The notes under the pieces: model-generated
The model's database searches: none
What the model was told of the DNA's origin: nothing
The model's input: only the letters and a program-made list of their open reading frames with translations
Shown here: positions 1 through 11,990 of the stretch, piece after piece
Layout of the letters: every line of letters begins with the position of its first letter
How positions within the stretch are numbered: position 1 is the stretch's first letter
Source: Panorpa germanica
Taxonomy: Eukaryota > Arthropoda > Insecta > Mecoptera > Panorpidae
Assembly: GCA_963678705.1 (NCBI GenBank)
Contig: OY783213.1
Coordinates: 12,838,451 to 12,902,450 of the forward strand
Direction of reading: 5' to 3'
Length of the DNA: 64,000 nucleotides
Made by a program: the position numbers and the translations under genes

Positions 1-2397
1 ACAAAAAATGGTTAAAAACGTGATAAGAAATGTGACATTTAATATTTCTCATTGCTTACAAATTCACATTATGTAAAAATGTGTTTGTAGTCACTTATTA
101 ATTTTGTAGCGTGACTTCTGTGAATAATTGTAAAAACATGTTTTAATTCATGAAACTTGTGATGTAACGTTTATATAATGTAACAAAAGTTACTTTCATG
201 TAAACGTTTTTACTTAATATAATGCTTGAACGCCTTGAATAACTCGTAAGCACGTTTTACTGATAAAGCGTATTTACTATTAGTCTATTCTAATATTTTT
301 AGAATGGGAAATTTCGTTCTCTGTAAAAATCGTCATCTTCTACTGAAGTGTACTGATTCAATGAGCAGCTATAAACAAACTGCTTGACCGATCTTACTCA
401 TATCTGGTATAGTAATTGGATACAGTGCTTCCCACTTAGATAAAGTAAAAAACCAACTTTAAATTGCCGTAACTGTTTGAACACACCTCGTACATTTTCT
501 ATAATAATATTAACAACACATTGCAATTTACAAAATTTGTTTATTTTATTTTTTGATTATAATGTTGTGGGGCATGTAGTTCGATAAATCTGGTTCGTAA
601 TACTATAGTAAACACTTAATTTGTTCAGATAATTAGGGCCTACAGTCCACGTAGCTTCACTTCATACGCAGGGTTTCGTCATTTACCCCTTGTTGTACGC
701 TTTCTTGTAGCTTGCATTTAAACAAAGAAGGCTCTGTCCACGGAGCTGCAACGTCGCATTTGGTTTGGTGCAAGCAACCGTCATGCAGCCTGGGTTGCAA
801 CATGTCATAGCTCTAGCGTACTGCACGACGCATAGATGTAAACTTATTTTAAAAATGACGGACTCGACAGTCAATTTTGTTCATATTATTGAACAATATC
901 CGTATTTATACAACAATAGAATAACAGCATACTGCGGTTATTGTTCTTTTCGATGTATGAATGAAGCCAATACATTTTACATCTGATTCGTCATCTTCTA
1001 ATAAAAGCGTATGCTATAATCACATCTTATTCATCACTTGACATTTTCCAAATGAAAAAACGTGCTTTTTTAATGCTAAACTTCAGAGAAATGACCCTAT
1101 TTACAGCTTGTATGACGTTACGTGGACAGCTTGCATGCAACCTACAAGTAAAGCTGTCGTGGATAGTAGGCCTAACAGTAAAGCATATTATTCTTCAATC
1201 TTTTAAGAACTTATCACACAGACAAAACGGTAATATGCCTGAAGATTATAAGCAGATATTTGAAAGCAGAGAAAGTATAAAAAAAACGTAATTGATCGTA
1301 TCAATCAATTTAATTAAATCTTTATATTTTAAATACATACACTCGTATTTATAAATTAAGTATTACAAATTGTTAACTTTACAATCTGATGCACTTAAAT
1401 AAATATTAAAATAAAAGTGTTCGAATATCTTCGATTAAAATTGAATACGAAACATCCATGGTCCAAACGACCATGTACTAATTGGAAGATTTGGGGTTGA
1501 ATCCATTTCCGAGAAGATATTTTAATACTAATTAAAATTTTGATTTAACCTTTTATGAAATAGATGAATTCCTTTGCATAACAATAATGTATATTCAGAA
1601 TGGACACTGTGGAAACCGTTACAACTCATTCCACAGCTAAGTAAGGAAGGACTGATATTCTTGAAAGCTCCTAAATTGGATGAGCTTCACCCTCGCAGGT
1701 GATATACTCGAAATCCATAAATATAACCTTAAAACAATAAATTCAATACCCAGTAATATATAAATATTAAACATCTGACACATATCAAATAAACGTATAA
1801 TTTTGTATAAAGTAAACATAATTACGATCCATACTTTAACTCTTGTAAGTCAAAAATATCCAGCCCCAATTAACACACCCCTCGTTTATAGAATTCAAAT
1901 TTATATTAAATAATATTACCCGGTTTGTTTTGTTATTCAAATGTATTCCGTTTAAAATATGAAATTATAACAAGTTTTATATTTCAAACAAAATAAATAT
2001 TTTTAGCACTTCATAACCAGTTTAATTAAAGGGTGTTTAATTACGGTATCCGTGCATCCCATTCCCTTATTGTCTATCTCCCTCTCACCCTTTAATTCGC
2101 GCATGCTCCATCTCTGTTCTACTGCCTACTATATAGTGTTATGTAATATACAATGTACTTCTGTACTGTACACTGTGTCTGATAAATCTATTTTAAGTTT
2201 TCTGTTTCTCAGTTGTTTGTACATCCAGTGATAATGGTATTCTATTGATTTTGTTTTATTACTGTACATTTTTTTGTATATCAAATTGCTCTAACAATAT
2301 TCACGTTATGGACATATATCAGATATTCAAATGAGACGTTTCGTTTCTCTTTTTACTCTCACCCCATTTAAAAGAACTCCTTCGTTTAGAACATAAC
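1..2397. other. AT-rich non-coding stretch
   Basis: I see no coding exon here; open frames are short and have no recognisable composition or motif. The only local structure noted is a 7-bp stem with a 5-base loop at 1457-1475 (CATGGTC/GACCATG). It is followed at about 1492 by GGGTTGAATCC, which resembles a weak tRNA B box and may be a worn SINE head. If the neuroligin-like gene starts further left, this is intron; otherwise it is 5' flank. Confidence 0.6.
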
Positions 2398-3523
2398 CAG
2401 GGCCGCATTTGAAAACTTCTTCAAAAAAATACGTTAAATGTTTTAATGTGTTAACACAAGAGGCGCTGTCGGAAACTAACCGCACGTCAGTTATACTTTT
2501 AAGAGATCTTTATTTATTTGGTGTTTAATGGGTTCATTAGTCAGACATCTGCTAATATTGTGTACTGGGATAACAACAAAAGCAATATTTGAGTTTCAAA
2601 CATTCCAATATCCGACAGGCTTATATCTGCATTATAATTTTGCCATCCGAGATAGTCACAATTCGAATTAAACTTGTTAAGCCATTGACATGGTGGAACG
2701 GCATTTTTTCTGATTAAAAATCAATGCTTTATCAACACACGAAATTCAGGTTTTGAATTGTTTCAAACATGACAAAAGTAAGCGTTACTAGAATCACTGT
2801 TATTCGTGAACTAATGGTCTTACTGCCATGAAATTTTAACACATGCCGTATGGATTTGTCATTTATATCCTACATCCTACAAACTTATTCAGTGTTGGAT
2901 AGATAAAAGATAGAAAATATTATGACAAATGATTCGATTCCAATTTAACACTGAAGGAGTTACATATTAAGGCAACCTGTTATTATAAAATGGGCTATGA
3001 CCGCAGGTGTTAATATCGCTGTAAAATTAGAAAAGAAGTTAATAAACCTTTAAATGCTTATGGCACTTTTATAAAACACTAAATGGACCGACTGTACATT
3101 ATTACAGCGGCAACAATTCATCTTAAAAGTGTAACTTATACGATTCGTCAGCAGATGATTAATGTAGCTTTTTTTTTCATTTGCCAATTGACTATTAATT
3201 TTTGTTACGTAAGAGTGAAGTAGGCAATTTACCTGATTTTGAAGATATTTGTATAAGAATAAGAAGGTTCCAATATGCTAAAAGATGTTTCAAGAAAAAG
3301 AACAAATGCTTTCAGATGATTCATGATAATAATATATGTTAAAATATGTTTCCCAAACCATTATAAATATTATAAATAGAAAGAAAGTTGAATTAGTTAA
3401 AAATAATATGTAAACTAAAGTAATATAATAAACTATTACTAAAGTTAAATGATCTAATTCTTTTATAATTCATAATTGTAATTATTTGTAATTGTTAATT
3501 ATTTAAAATAAAATGCGGCCCTG
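2398..3523. mobile_element. Non-autonomous hAT-like element
   Basis: The segment is bounded by a perfect 13-bp inverted repeat: CAGGGCCGCATTT at 2398 and AAATGCGGCCCTG ending at 3523. CAG...CTG termini are typical of hAT transposons. No transposase reading frame is visible inside, so the 1.1 kb element would need help in trans. The 8 bases on either side do not match, so a target duplication is not supported; it may have decayed. The interior includes a copy of an interspersed repeat (2731-2896) that recurs twice elsewhere in the window. Confidence 0.55.
2731..2896 (+). repeat. Interspersed repeat family E, copy 1
   Basis: This stretch aligns by eye with 37881-38075 (same orientation) and with the reverse complement of 31750-31912. 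Shared blocks include CACACGAAAT, a TAACTAATGGTC-like segment, TGAAATTTT followed by ACAC, and CTACAAACT. No coding capacity is visible. This copy lies inside the hAT-like inverted repeats at 2398-3523, so the family may be the interior of that element. Confidence 0.6.
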
Positions 3524-4062
3524 TCTTTATCAGCCTTCTTCTGACCTCTCTCCATGCCTCAGATATCACCGTGTGTCGTGAACGAACTAGAGCAGCAGCA
3601 AAGCACCCTTCTCTCTTCATCCCTCTTCCCTAACTTACAATGTTTCGCATGACAGCACCGATTTAAAACAATGTCCTATTATTCCAGAATCGTTTCAATA
3701 TACAACAAATATTATTTGAGATGACATTTGATAATTTTGCAACCAGAGAAAAAGTAAATGAGTGTGGGTAGAGAGTGGGGGAGGGTTGATCTATAACAAC
3801 TCTTTATTATAAAAGTCCTAATCCAGTAATATTTTAAATTCATAGCTTTAAATTCAAAAAGTTTGATAGTGCAATATAATAAAATCGATAAATGGAAAAT
3901 TACGTATCGTGTTTTATTTGAAATGGAAATGTGATATCTATGCATCTCTTTTTATGGACCTGTTCGGCCGCCCGTTCAGGCAATAGGCAAACTGGTCATC
4001 CTGTTGTTCGAGGTGTTCAATCACGCGGTGTATATTGACTGTAAAAACTATTACGTCCTGTA
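3524..4062. other. Non-coding stretch
   Basis: Nothing coding or structural is recognised between the hAT-like element and the mariner remnant. There is a moderately CT-rich patch at about 3527-3640. Confidence 0.55.
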
Positions 4063-4243
4063 TACGAGGTGCGACTATTAAATAACGAGACTGACGCTGC
4101 TACAGAAGAAGATTGTATTCGCCAAACGTCAGCGACCGACAGCTGCTTCTCTGTCAGATGCAGTGCCTCTCGCTTCTGTAAACAAATTAGTATAGCCGTA
4201 GTCTTCGTTTGCATTGGAGTTGTTTTCTTGTTTCGCCGGAAAA

Positions 4244-4968
4244 ATGTTAAGTGTAACAATAGAGCAACGAATTGTTGTGAAATTTTACATAAAACTTGGA
4301 AAACCTGCTAATGAAACTTATAATTTATTTAAGGAAGTGTAAGTAAGTAAGTAAGTGTATTCGCTCTAATCGTCGGTTAAGTATTCGTGATATTGCTGAA
4401 ACTGTAGGCATTGATAAGGAATCTGTACGGCAAGTTTTACATAACAATTTTAACAAGCAAAAAGTGTGCGCCGCAATATGCCTAAAAATTTTACGTTTGA
4501 ACAACAAGACGCTTACAAAGATAGACTCAGTATTATACCGCCTTATTCACTGGATCTTTTTTCTATAATATTTATTTTTGAGTGCATCATCTATTGGTAT
4601 CTGTTCCCCAAGGTGAAATATGCATTAAGAGGAACAAGATTTACGTCAGTTGAAGCTGTGAACAAGAAATGGCACGCGTCCTGAAGGAACTGACAGAAGA
4701 AAACTTCCAGCGCTGTATCTAGCTATGGAAGATTCGGATGGAGCGTTGTAGTGATAGAGGAGAGGTGTATATTGAAGGTGATAACAAAGTAAATATCACA
4801 GTAAACATTTTAAAGTCACTTTGCCATCATATTAAGGTTGCGTATGATTTTCTTGTCATGAAAGAGTTATTTACAGTTCAGTTTCCTACAGTCGTTCATA
4901 TGCAAAATCTATTGTATCGGCTACAAATTGTAAAACCACATTACCTGTCGGAATACAAAAGAAGATAA
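4244..4968 (+). pseudogene. Mariner transposase pseudogene
   Basis: Recognisable mariner transposase blocks run in the expected order but in different frames. The ATG at 4244 opens MLSVTIEQRIVVKFYIKLGK, the N-terminal helix-turn-helix start. RRLSIRDIAETVGIDKESVR at about 4370-4430 is the second DNA-binding helix. PKNFTFEQQDAYKDRLS lies near 4480. IPPYSLDLF near 4530 and FPKVKYALRGTRF near 4605 are the catalytic-domain tail. Then come MERC and IEGDNK near 4740-4790. The middle, including the first catalytic Asp, is deleted. The final Asp region is degraded (PPYSLDL where PPYSPDL is usual) and stops and frameshifts interrupt it. It cannot make a functional enzyme. Confidence 0.85.
4331..4357. 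repeat. AAGT microsatellite
   Basis: Short tetranucleotide array (AAGTAAGTAAGT) inside the mariner remnant. It sits where transposase sequence is missing, so it may mark the deletion junction. Confidence 0.8.
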
Positions 4969-5098
4969 AGTTGATACGAACTATAATTGAAGTGCAATAG
5001 TTATAGAAACGTCACAAAATAGGACCCTTCACCAAATTGTTTACTGGGATGTATAAAATCAAAATAAAAGGTTTTACAGCGTCTGTCTCGTTTTTCTA

Positions 5099-6360
5099 TA
5101 TGTATTTTCTCTGTACTTTTTGCGCATCAAAAGAAATTTGTTAAAAATATTTAGTGTCAATATTAAAATGACGTTTCTTTTCCCCTCTACAATCGTTGAC
5201 ATATAATTACATAATTAATGAACTGCAAATGGCATATTGATACAAGTACATAATTTACTGGACGTTCTACCAATCTCATTTACTGTATAAACTACATAGA
5301 ACATGTCTAGTACGGAAAGCTAGTTAAAAGCTGTCACTGCTGTCAGTCGTTGCACTGTTAGTGCTGTCAGTGTGTCAGTGCGACACACAACACGTCCACC
5401 GGGGCGTTTGACGTACAAGCAAACCAACCAGCCAGCATTTCTGCTCAGCTCCTACTATTATTAACAATATTTACTTATTGTCAAACATGAATTTTATTAA
5501 CAATAGCTTTACAAGTTTAATCTATAATCACTCATTCAACTTAGTACATTGTAACAACGACGTCGAGCTTTAATGAGCTTTCGTTACTTCGTTTAACGAA
5601 CGTTATATACAAAGCTTTATATTTGCTAAATAAAAAGAAGAATTTTTAAACTCTTTCATCATGACAGGGTTCCGCTGTGGTCCATTGAGACCGCGTTGTT
5701 GACTGTAATCGATATGTGGCCGTAATTAGCCAATTAGCGTGTGATGCGATAGAAGAGAACGTGTATTTCCATGTAGTCAAGTCTGGTTATACTCTGAGGG
5801 CACGATTTAAAAGTGTTCTGTAAAAATACAGTATCAAAGGAATCGGAAGTAGACACTGCCCAACCCTAACCTAACGCAATGCGAGTAAGTTTAATAAATG
5901 TTCACTGGGGTGGAAAGAGTCTAACACTAATTGGATTGAACTGATTATACGAGCCACCCTTATATCGGGGTATGTTTTTTTTAAGCTTGAGGTTATTATA
6001 TTTTAAAGTAATTGTGAATAAATAAGCTTTTATTTTCAAATTTAGTGTAATTGGAGCTTTCATAGTTAATTAACGTTGAATATTTTCTACCTGAGAGCTT
6101 TTTCATATAAATTCGTATACAATTATAAAAACTTGTTCTATGGTAGGATGAGAATATGATACTCTAGTTGCAATTTGTGTTAGAAACGTACACTACCTGT
6201 TATTTGCTGTATACTCGCTGAAAACAGTTATATGTATTTAAGGTTTATTTAACATAACAAAAGTTAGATATTACATAAACAATTTTACGTAATTTAATAG
6301 TTATTGAGACATTTTTCAACAAGTCTGTCATTTTGCTCATAACATCATAAAACTTAACAT
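5099..6360. other. Non-coding stretch with CAGTG-type direct repeats
   Basis: No gene is recognised. At about 5330-5390 the motif GTCAGTG/CACTG recurs many times in 60 bases (for example GCTGTCAGTGTGTCAGTGCG), a small degenerate direct-repeat cluster. CCCTAACCTAACG at about 5874 is too short to be telomeric. Confidence 0.5.
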
Positions 6361-6542
6361 AAACAGACATTTTTTTTCCAAATTTACGGGGTCCCTGAAA
6401 ATTCAGGGAAAAATCGAAGGACGTCAAAAGTTTTAGAATTTTTTTCTATTTAATTTCAATTTAAATATAAAATTAAAGTTTCAAATGAAATTCAATTAAC
6501 ACTCAAAAGATAGTCGTCGCTTGCGACGGGGGTAAACTCTAG
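6361..6542 (+). mobile_element. Helitron remnant, 3' terminus
   Basis: The 3' end has the full Helitron signature: a 6-bp hairpin (CGTCGC TT GCGACG) at 6515-6528, ten spacer bases GGGGTAAACT, then CTAG at 6539-6542 followed by T. The same end closes the two Helitrons at 34834 and 35706. Upstream, 6375-6435 matches part of those elements in reverse complement (GTCCCTGAAAATTCAGGGAA, AAAAGTTTTAGAATTTTTTT), so this copy is rearranged as well as shortened. No Rep/helicase sequence is present. Confidence 0.75.
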
Positions 6543-7575
6543 TAATACTTAACTAACTCAATAACCATTCCACGTATACGTTTATGATCCTTTTTGTATT
6601 ATGATCACATTAGAAATTTTCTATCCGCCTTAACACAATTAAACTGTAGCCGTTGGCGATAAGGTTAAATATTTGCTCATGTTTAGTGAAATATTGTAAA
6701 CTTGTCGTTCAATTTAATTGCTGTAACAATGCAGTAATGAAATCAGATTTCCGTGGTATGGAAAGAACAAAGAGCACAATTCCAATTCACATTAATCTTT
6801 AAAAACAAATAAGAAACAATACACAACGTAATTACGTTGTACTTTATCTTGAAATAATTCTCAAAGCAATCGACTGGTCAAACATTCGTGCTGGCATAAG
6901 TCGTGATTCGTGATACGATGAAATTGCACGATTCTCCACGACTTTAATCGCCCTTCTCTAGCACAGTGTAACTATGTTTGCTGTTGGGAATTAATCCAAC
7001 TCTATTAGGTTACTTGTTGGAGACAAAATACACCCCTCCCACACTCACCCCTCTCGATAGAGTGGTTGGAGGAGGAGCTACCGTGGTGGCTGTAACTGAT
7101 CTCCGAAAATGAGATATCGTTATAAATGTACATATATTACAGCTTTTATGGCCTTTGAAGATTGTTATTATATAGCTACAGCAGGAAAACTATGCTAGTG
7201 AGAGAAGAGTAAAATAAACTAGTTAAAATAAACCAAATAATGATATTCTACTCTTAGAATTAATGGGTTTAAAGGGACAAGGAAGTATTGCCCTTAAGCA
7301 TTACATCTGAACTGTATTCAAATTGCCAAGGATTCAAGTTTATTGATCTATTATATTTTTATGTGTTTCAGAAAAATGTTAACGACGCTTGTTTATTTCA
7401 CAATAACCGGGATTCGAAAGGATTTTAAAATCCAATTAACTCTATTTTAAAGTTCTTTGATGTTAATCATTTATCTTTTTGTTTCGATAGCTAATGCTGG
7501 GTAGCAATGATTTAAGATTTAATGATTTATAAATATAATCAGTTTTAATGGTTTTAAAATTCCTTTTTTTCGTCT
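6543..7575. other. Non-coding stretch
   Basis: No gene or known repeat is recognised. A local inverted repeat (AAGTCGTG at about 6898 and CACGACTT near 6937) brackets several copies of CGTGAT/ACGATT. Confidence 0.5.
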
Positions 7576-8371
7576 AAAGAAGAAGAAGAAGAAGAAGGGG
7601 TCTTACGAAATAACAACACAGTGACAACTTAAATTTAAGGTATTTTTGATGATTATTTTTACCTAAACAACAATGTATAAATCCTCTAGGTGGTCGAAAT
7701 AGTTTGGTCATTGGTTCTAGATTCCTTACACTTCCTTACACTTTTAACAATAATAAAGAAATTTAGAGGTTTAATTTATTTTTAATTTAATGTAATTACC
7801 TCCAAACAGATTTCTTTTATGCATTGTTTTTTTTTTTATATTATTACGATTTCAATTGCTAGGTTATAGTTCGCGGTAATTGTTATATAATAATTGTGCG
7901 TTTTTGTATATTTGTTTATTTATATGTTTGGTATACTTATTTATTTTTTTATTTGTTTATCAGTTGTAAAGTTATTTTTTTGTCAGTCATGAAATTCATT
8001 TATTCCATCTCTGAAAATCGAACCCAGACCTAAGCATAGCTGAGTGTTAGACTCTGTAATCTTCTTTAAAACGAAGTACGAGTTATATACTACAATATGT
8101 GCATTCAATCATATTTGATTTTTCTCCACTCCTAAAGGTGTGCGATGCCAGTCTTTATTGACCCTTAACTCGCGTAGTTTGAGCAGAAATTGTATCTGCA
8201 TGTTTACGAGGAAGCTGGAAGGTTTAGCTGGGAAAGAATCTAGACCAAACTACTTCGACCACCTAGAGGATTTATACATTGTTGTTTAGGTAAAAATAAT
8301 CACCAAAAATGCCTTAAATTTGAGTTGTCACTGTGCTGTTATTTCGTAAGACCTCTTCTTCTTCTTCTTTA
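7576..8371. mobile_element. Foldback/MITE-like element with ~140-bp inverted arms
   Basis: The left arm (7576 to about 7735) and right arm (about 8236-8371) are inverted copies. Both read from their outer ends (GAA)n, GGTCTTACGAAATAACA, CACAGTGACAACT, then a stretch ending in TATAAATCCTCTAGGTGGTC. The match is long and near-perfect apart from scattered substitutions. The roughly 500-bp loop has no transposase but contains a reverse-oriented SINE (7900-8062). The outer GAA/TTC tracts make the exact ends and any target duplication hard to fix. Confidence 0.8.
7900..8062 (-). mobile_element. tRNA-derived SINE, reverse orientation
   Basis: Read on the minus strand it has CTCAGCTATGCTTAGG, a B-box-like GGGTTCGATTTTC, then GAGATGGAATAAATGAATTTC, ATGACTG and an A-rich tail. 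The same order occurs at 13405-13560 and the same head at 18290-18400. The head resembles a tRNA gene with an RNA polymerase III internal promoter, which is the usual SINE architecture. It sits in the loop of the foldback element. Confidence 0.65.
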
Positions 8372-10414
8372 CTAATACTATTACTACTATTTTTGAGTTT
8401 TATAGAAACTATGTTAAGCAAAACAAATAATGTGAAGTTTGAGCACTATGCAAGTATCCGAACTTCGGTGACATTCTTGGTAGAAACTTAAGTTACATTT
8501 TACTTCAAAGGAAACTCCGCAATTATGGTCGGTCGTACCAAGAATGACATGTAGAACAGTTTAGAGGTAAATGGTTGACTATCAAAGTCTATGACGGTTT
8601 AATTTGTGTTATTCAAATAGACCTTTGTTTTATCATATCTATTAGGTTCTCAAATAATGAGTTATCCTTCAATTAATATTACACTCCCAAATATATTGGT
8701 CGGATAAACACTTTAGACGCAGGTTCGTAATTCTGTAATACATTTAATCATATAATTTATATTTTTATTATTACTATTATTTCCATGCTATTCTTTTTTG
8801 CAGTACAGCATTAGCTTCTAAGGAAGAGGCGTTTAAAGCATTTTTCCGCATAATTTTTCTTAGAATGTTTACACCGACAAATGTTCAAGCTTTTAAGGTT
8901 CCGTTATCCAAGAAAGTATTTGCCAAATATTCAAATAAATGATACATTAAAGTGAGGCGTTTCTTGAACGCTTTTATGTTTATTTGCAAGTTCGTAAATG
9001 AACATTTTAATTCGACAAAAATAGAATTTCATACTTTCTATATATATTGTGAAAAATAAATTCTAAACTCTAATTCTCAGTACCAAAATCTAAAATAGAG
9101 TTTTGGCGGTGTTTCAAATCCTTCTCTTGCTTATTCCCCTCCCGTCTTCGCTGTTTTTTCTATCTGCGGTTTAACTATTTTCAACAAAATACAAATAAAG
9201 AGCAACACGTGAGCAGACGGCATCGGAAGCAGCAGCAGTGAGTTTAGTTTTCTTTCCCTCACTTTATTCGGTTTGAATCATATGAATCGTAGATTTAAAA
9301 TACAACCATTAATTTACTGTTTACTGCTTATTTCCTTGGGGCTTTGAGCTTTCCACAGCATTTGTTCTAAAGCTCACTAAATTTGGCACATATTTTATGA
9401 GGTTTTTATTTGATTTTTAAACAACATTTTTATCGTGTTATTATAGAGAATGAAGTATAACTGTAATGTATTCTTCTTTTTTTCTTTGTTTTCCCTTCAA
9501 AATAAAGATAACCTATATCCCAGGGTTTTTCATTTTGCGTTTATTTAATTTTTATATATACTCTATTTTATACAATTTATTGCTGTACATATTTCCCTCA
9601 GCTAAAGAAAAACAAACTCACCCAATAAATCTACAAGCTTTATAAAATCTTTTAAAATATATTTTCTTGTAAAAAAATAAAACTTCTGCAAACAATAAGC
9701 GTTTTTAATTTCCTTTAAAAATGTCTGATTGATTTCTATGTTAACTTTTTACTTTTTCTTGATATTATATATAGGTTTGGAAAACTTTACACATTTTTAA
9801 AAGTACATTAGGAGAAAACTCCAGAAGGGTCTTTTACCAGATTTTACTGTTTGTATTTGATATCTGTAAATAACATAATATCTATTTCCTAATGTAAAAT
9901 TGATGATAAAATGGCTAAAACCGGATATGCTGAGGTCAAATACTATCTCATACCACTGACGACACATTCTCATCTATTTCCGCTTTGTTTTGTCCATTCT
10001 CATATTAATAATAAATAGAAAATGGTTTTATGTGATTCCGATAACAAATGGCTTTTACTTAATAGTTGCTGGAAGTAATGTCCAGGCGCACATAAGTCGG
10101 ACAAGAGCATTAAATCAACAGTTGAACTAACTGATTAGGATATCAGATAAGTAAAGTGTACCACCATGAGCAGCTTGAGGAAATTTTCACAGTTTATGTC
10201 AACTCATGTCAACTAATTTATTGCAAGTCATTTTGTATAATACTCGTATCACACTTAGTGCACGAATGAATAAAAAATAGAAAATAAAAGTGAATTAAGT
10301 CTATTGAAGTTAAATTTCTAATCCTTTCTATATAAAAAGGGTTATTACAATTCAATAAAGTAAAATATGTTCCAATAGTTTGTGTTAAATTCTATACTTC
10401 CAGATTAATTCAAC
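8372..10414. other. Non-coding stretch
   Basis: No coding exon is recognised. TGACATTCTTGGTA (8469) and a near-exact inverse, TACCAAGAATGACA (8536), form a hairpin-capable pair about 80 bases apart. ACAAGAGCATTAAATCAA at about 10101 resembles one arm of the MITE at 23537-23721. Confidence 0.5.
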
Positions 10415-10490
10415 GCCTTCTGGGTCGCCGAGGTAGTCAGGTCATTAATAATAGAACAATTACCCATCTATAAGTCGTGAGCCGTTAAGA
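10415..10490 (+). mobile_element. Partial SINE head
   Basis: GGTCGCCGAGGTAGTCAGGTCAT closely resembles the A-box region of the SINE at 13411 (GGTCGAGGTAGTTAGGTCAT). The B box and tail are not recognisable, so this is a truncated or diverged copy. Confidence 0.4.
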
Positions 10491-11519
10491 ATACTGTTAT
10501 TATCAATACGAAACGTTTACAAGCTACATCTATTTAATAAAACATAACACTAACTTGTTGTAATAGACGAAATACTTGCATTGACTCACTGCTATTTCGT
10601 AATATGTATAATTGTAGATTTTGACGTTGTGTTTGATTAGTTACAAAACAATTCAAACAACTATGGATCTTCTACTTTGATATATACAATTTACACAATT
10701 TTCTATAAATTCATTTGAATAAAACAAAAGTATAAAAAACTCTTCTGAATTATTATTAAAATACCGGTTCAATATTTATTGTATAACTTTCCAAATTCCG
10801 GGAATTCTTTTATTTTATAAATTGAGTATTTTATTTAAACAAACAACTTGAACAAATACATGTATTTTATTTTAATATACGTAAACAAAGAGTTCAAAAG
10901 AGCAAATCAATATTATTAATAATTCTAGCAAATATTAACAGTATATTTTAATAACAAAAATATTTGATAGATAATGATAACTCTCTAAAGCGTATTTTAA
11001 TTTTCATAATTAAAAACTTGAATGCAAACAATTTATAAATGAAACTTTTTCTAAATCAAACATACTAGCACTGCAAGTAAATATTCCCTGTAGCTCCAAA
11101 GCTGTCAGAAATATTTAATCCTGAAATATATGCATCATATCATACATATTATTTCAATTAGTTCAATTGAACATTAAGTGGAATATATTGAAAACGTTTC
11201 AGAGCTCATTAAAGGTTAAACTTGTTTTATGTTAGCCCTCTATGAATTGGGATGTTAATAAAAAATAACTGATATGAAATTTTTTGCAAACAAATCTTCA
11301 CTAAACACAAAACGTAACTATTTCCTAAAGTAGCTGTAATAACTGTTTTACTTAGAAACCTACTAAACTATTTTGTATTTCTGTATTTATATATTCTTCA
11401 TTAACGGATTTTGTACCCGGTTTTTTTGTCGTTCATGACATTTTCTTATAATTGTTTTGACTTCCTGCTTTACAATCCACTTTAAATTTCATTTAATCTT
11501 ATTTAAACTAAGCTTAACC
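10491..11519. other. Non-coding AT-rich stretch
   Basis: No gene, repeat or strong inverted structure is recognised. Confidence 0.5.
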
Positions 11520-11990
11520 TAATTTACAATTAAAATCTACCTTCCTCTCGTTTGTTCTCCTTGTCTCTTCTCTATTTTGTTACTTCCACCATTCATTCCA
11601 AACCTTGCTATATCTTTTCTAAGGTTAATTCACTTTCCACCTTCTTCTGACACCTATTCTTAATGTGCTCTAATTTCTCTTCCTCCTTCCACACATCCTG
11701 CATGTTTACTCGTCCTATTACCCCAATATTTGCTTCATCTTTCTTCGTTCTCTAGTCTAAACTTTGCGATCATTCTCGTTTCCGTACTTCCCGGTTTTTT
11801 CAGATACTCCAGCATCCTACACTCCTCTACAACTGTCTCATCCTTCCCTGATCTACAATTGTCTCTATTTTGTATTGTATTTTGCTTCTACCATTTTCTT
11901 CATCCTTTCTTGTTGTTGCACTTTTTCCTTTTTTTTCTAAGACCCTGCACCACCTTCCCCTCTTAGCTTTTCTGTCTTCTCAACTGCTTG
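11520..11990 (-). pseudogene. LINE 3' tail remnant (non-LTR retrotransposon C-terminus)
   Basis: The + strand is pyrimidine-rich because it is the reverse of a charged C-terminal tail. Minus-strand translation gives EYLKKPGSTETRMIAKFRLE, then NEER, a stop, SKYWGN, and a Cys-His cluster HAGCVEGG ... IRAH. This matches the layout of the region after the reverse transcriptase in many insect LINEs (RF.LGNEERGNRYW, CxxC...H). A second copy of the block lies at 20640-21140. Stops and frameshifts show it is dead. The RT core itself is not present. Confidence 0.7.

Larger units (their letters stand above)
4065..5098 (+). mobile_element. Decayed mariner-family transposon
   Basis: The 5' end is CGAGGTGCGACTATTAAATA, preceded by a TA dinucleotide at 4063-4064, which fits a mariner terminal inverted repeat and TA target. 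The 3' end at about 5070-5098 holds an inverse match to the inner part of the same repeat (CAGCGTCTGTCTCGTT), but the outermost bases are gone. Between them lies a broken transposase. At about 1.03 kb it is shorter than the usual 1.3 kb, consistent with internal deletions. Confidence 0.8.

Noticed and set aside
5868..5882. CCCTAACCTAACG as telomeric repeat
   Set aside because: Only two partial TTAGG-type units; an interstitial telomeric tract would need many.
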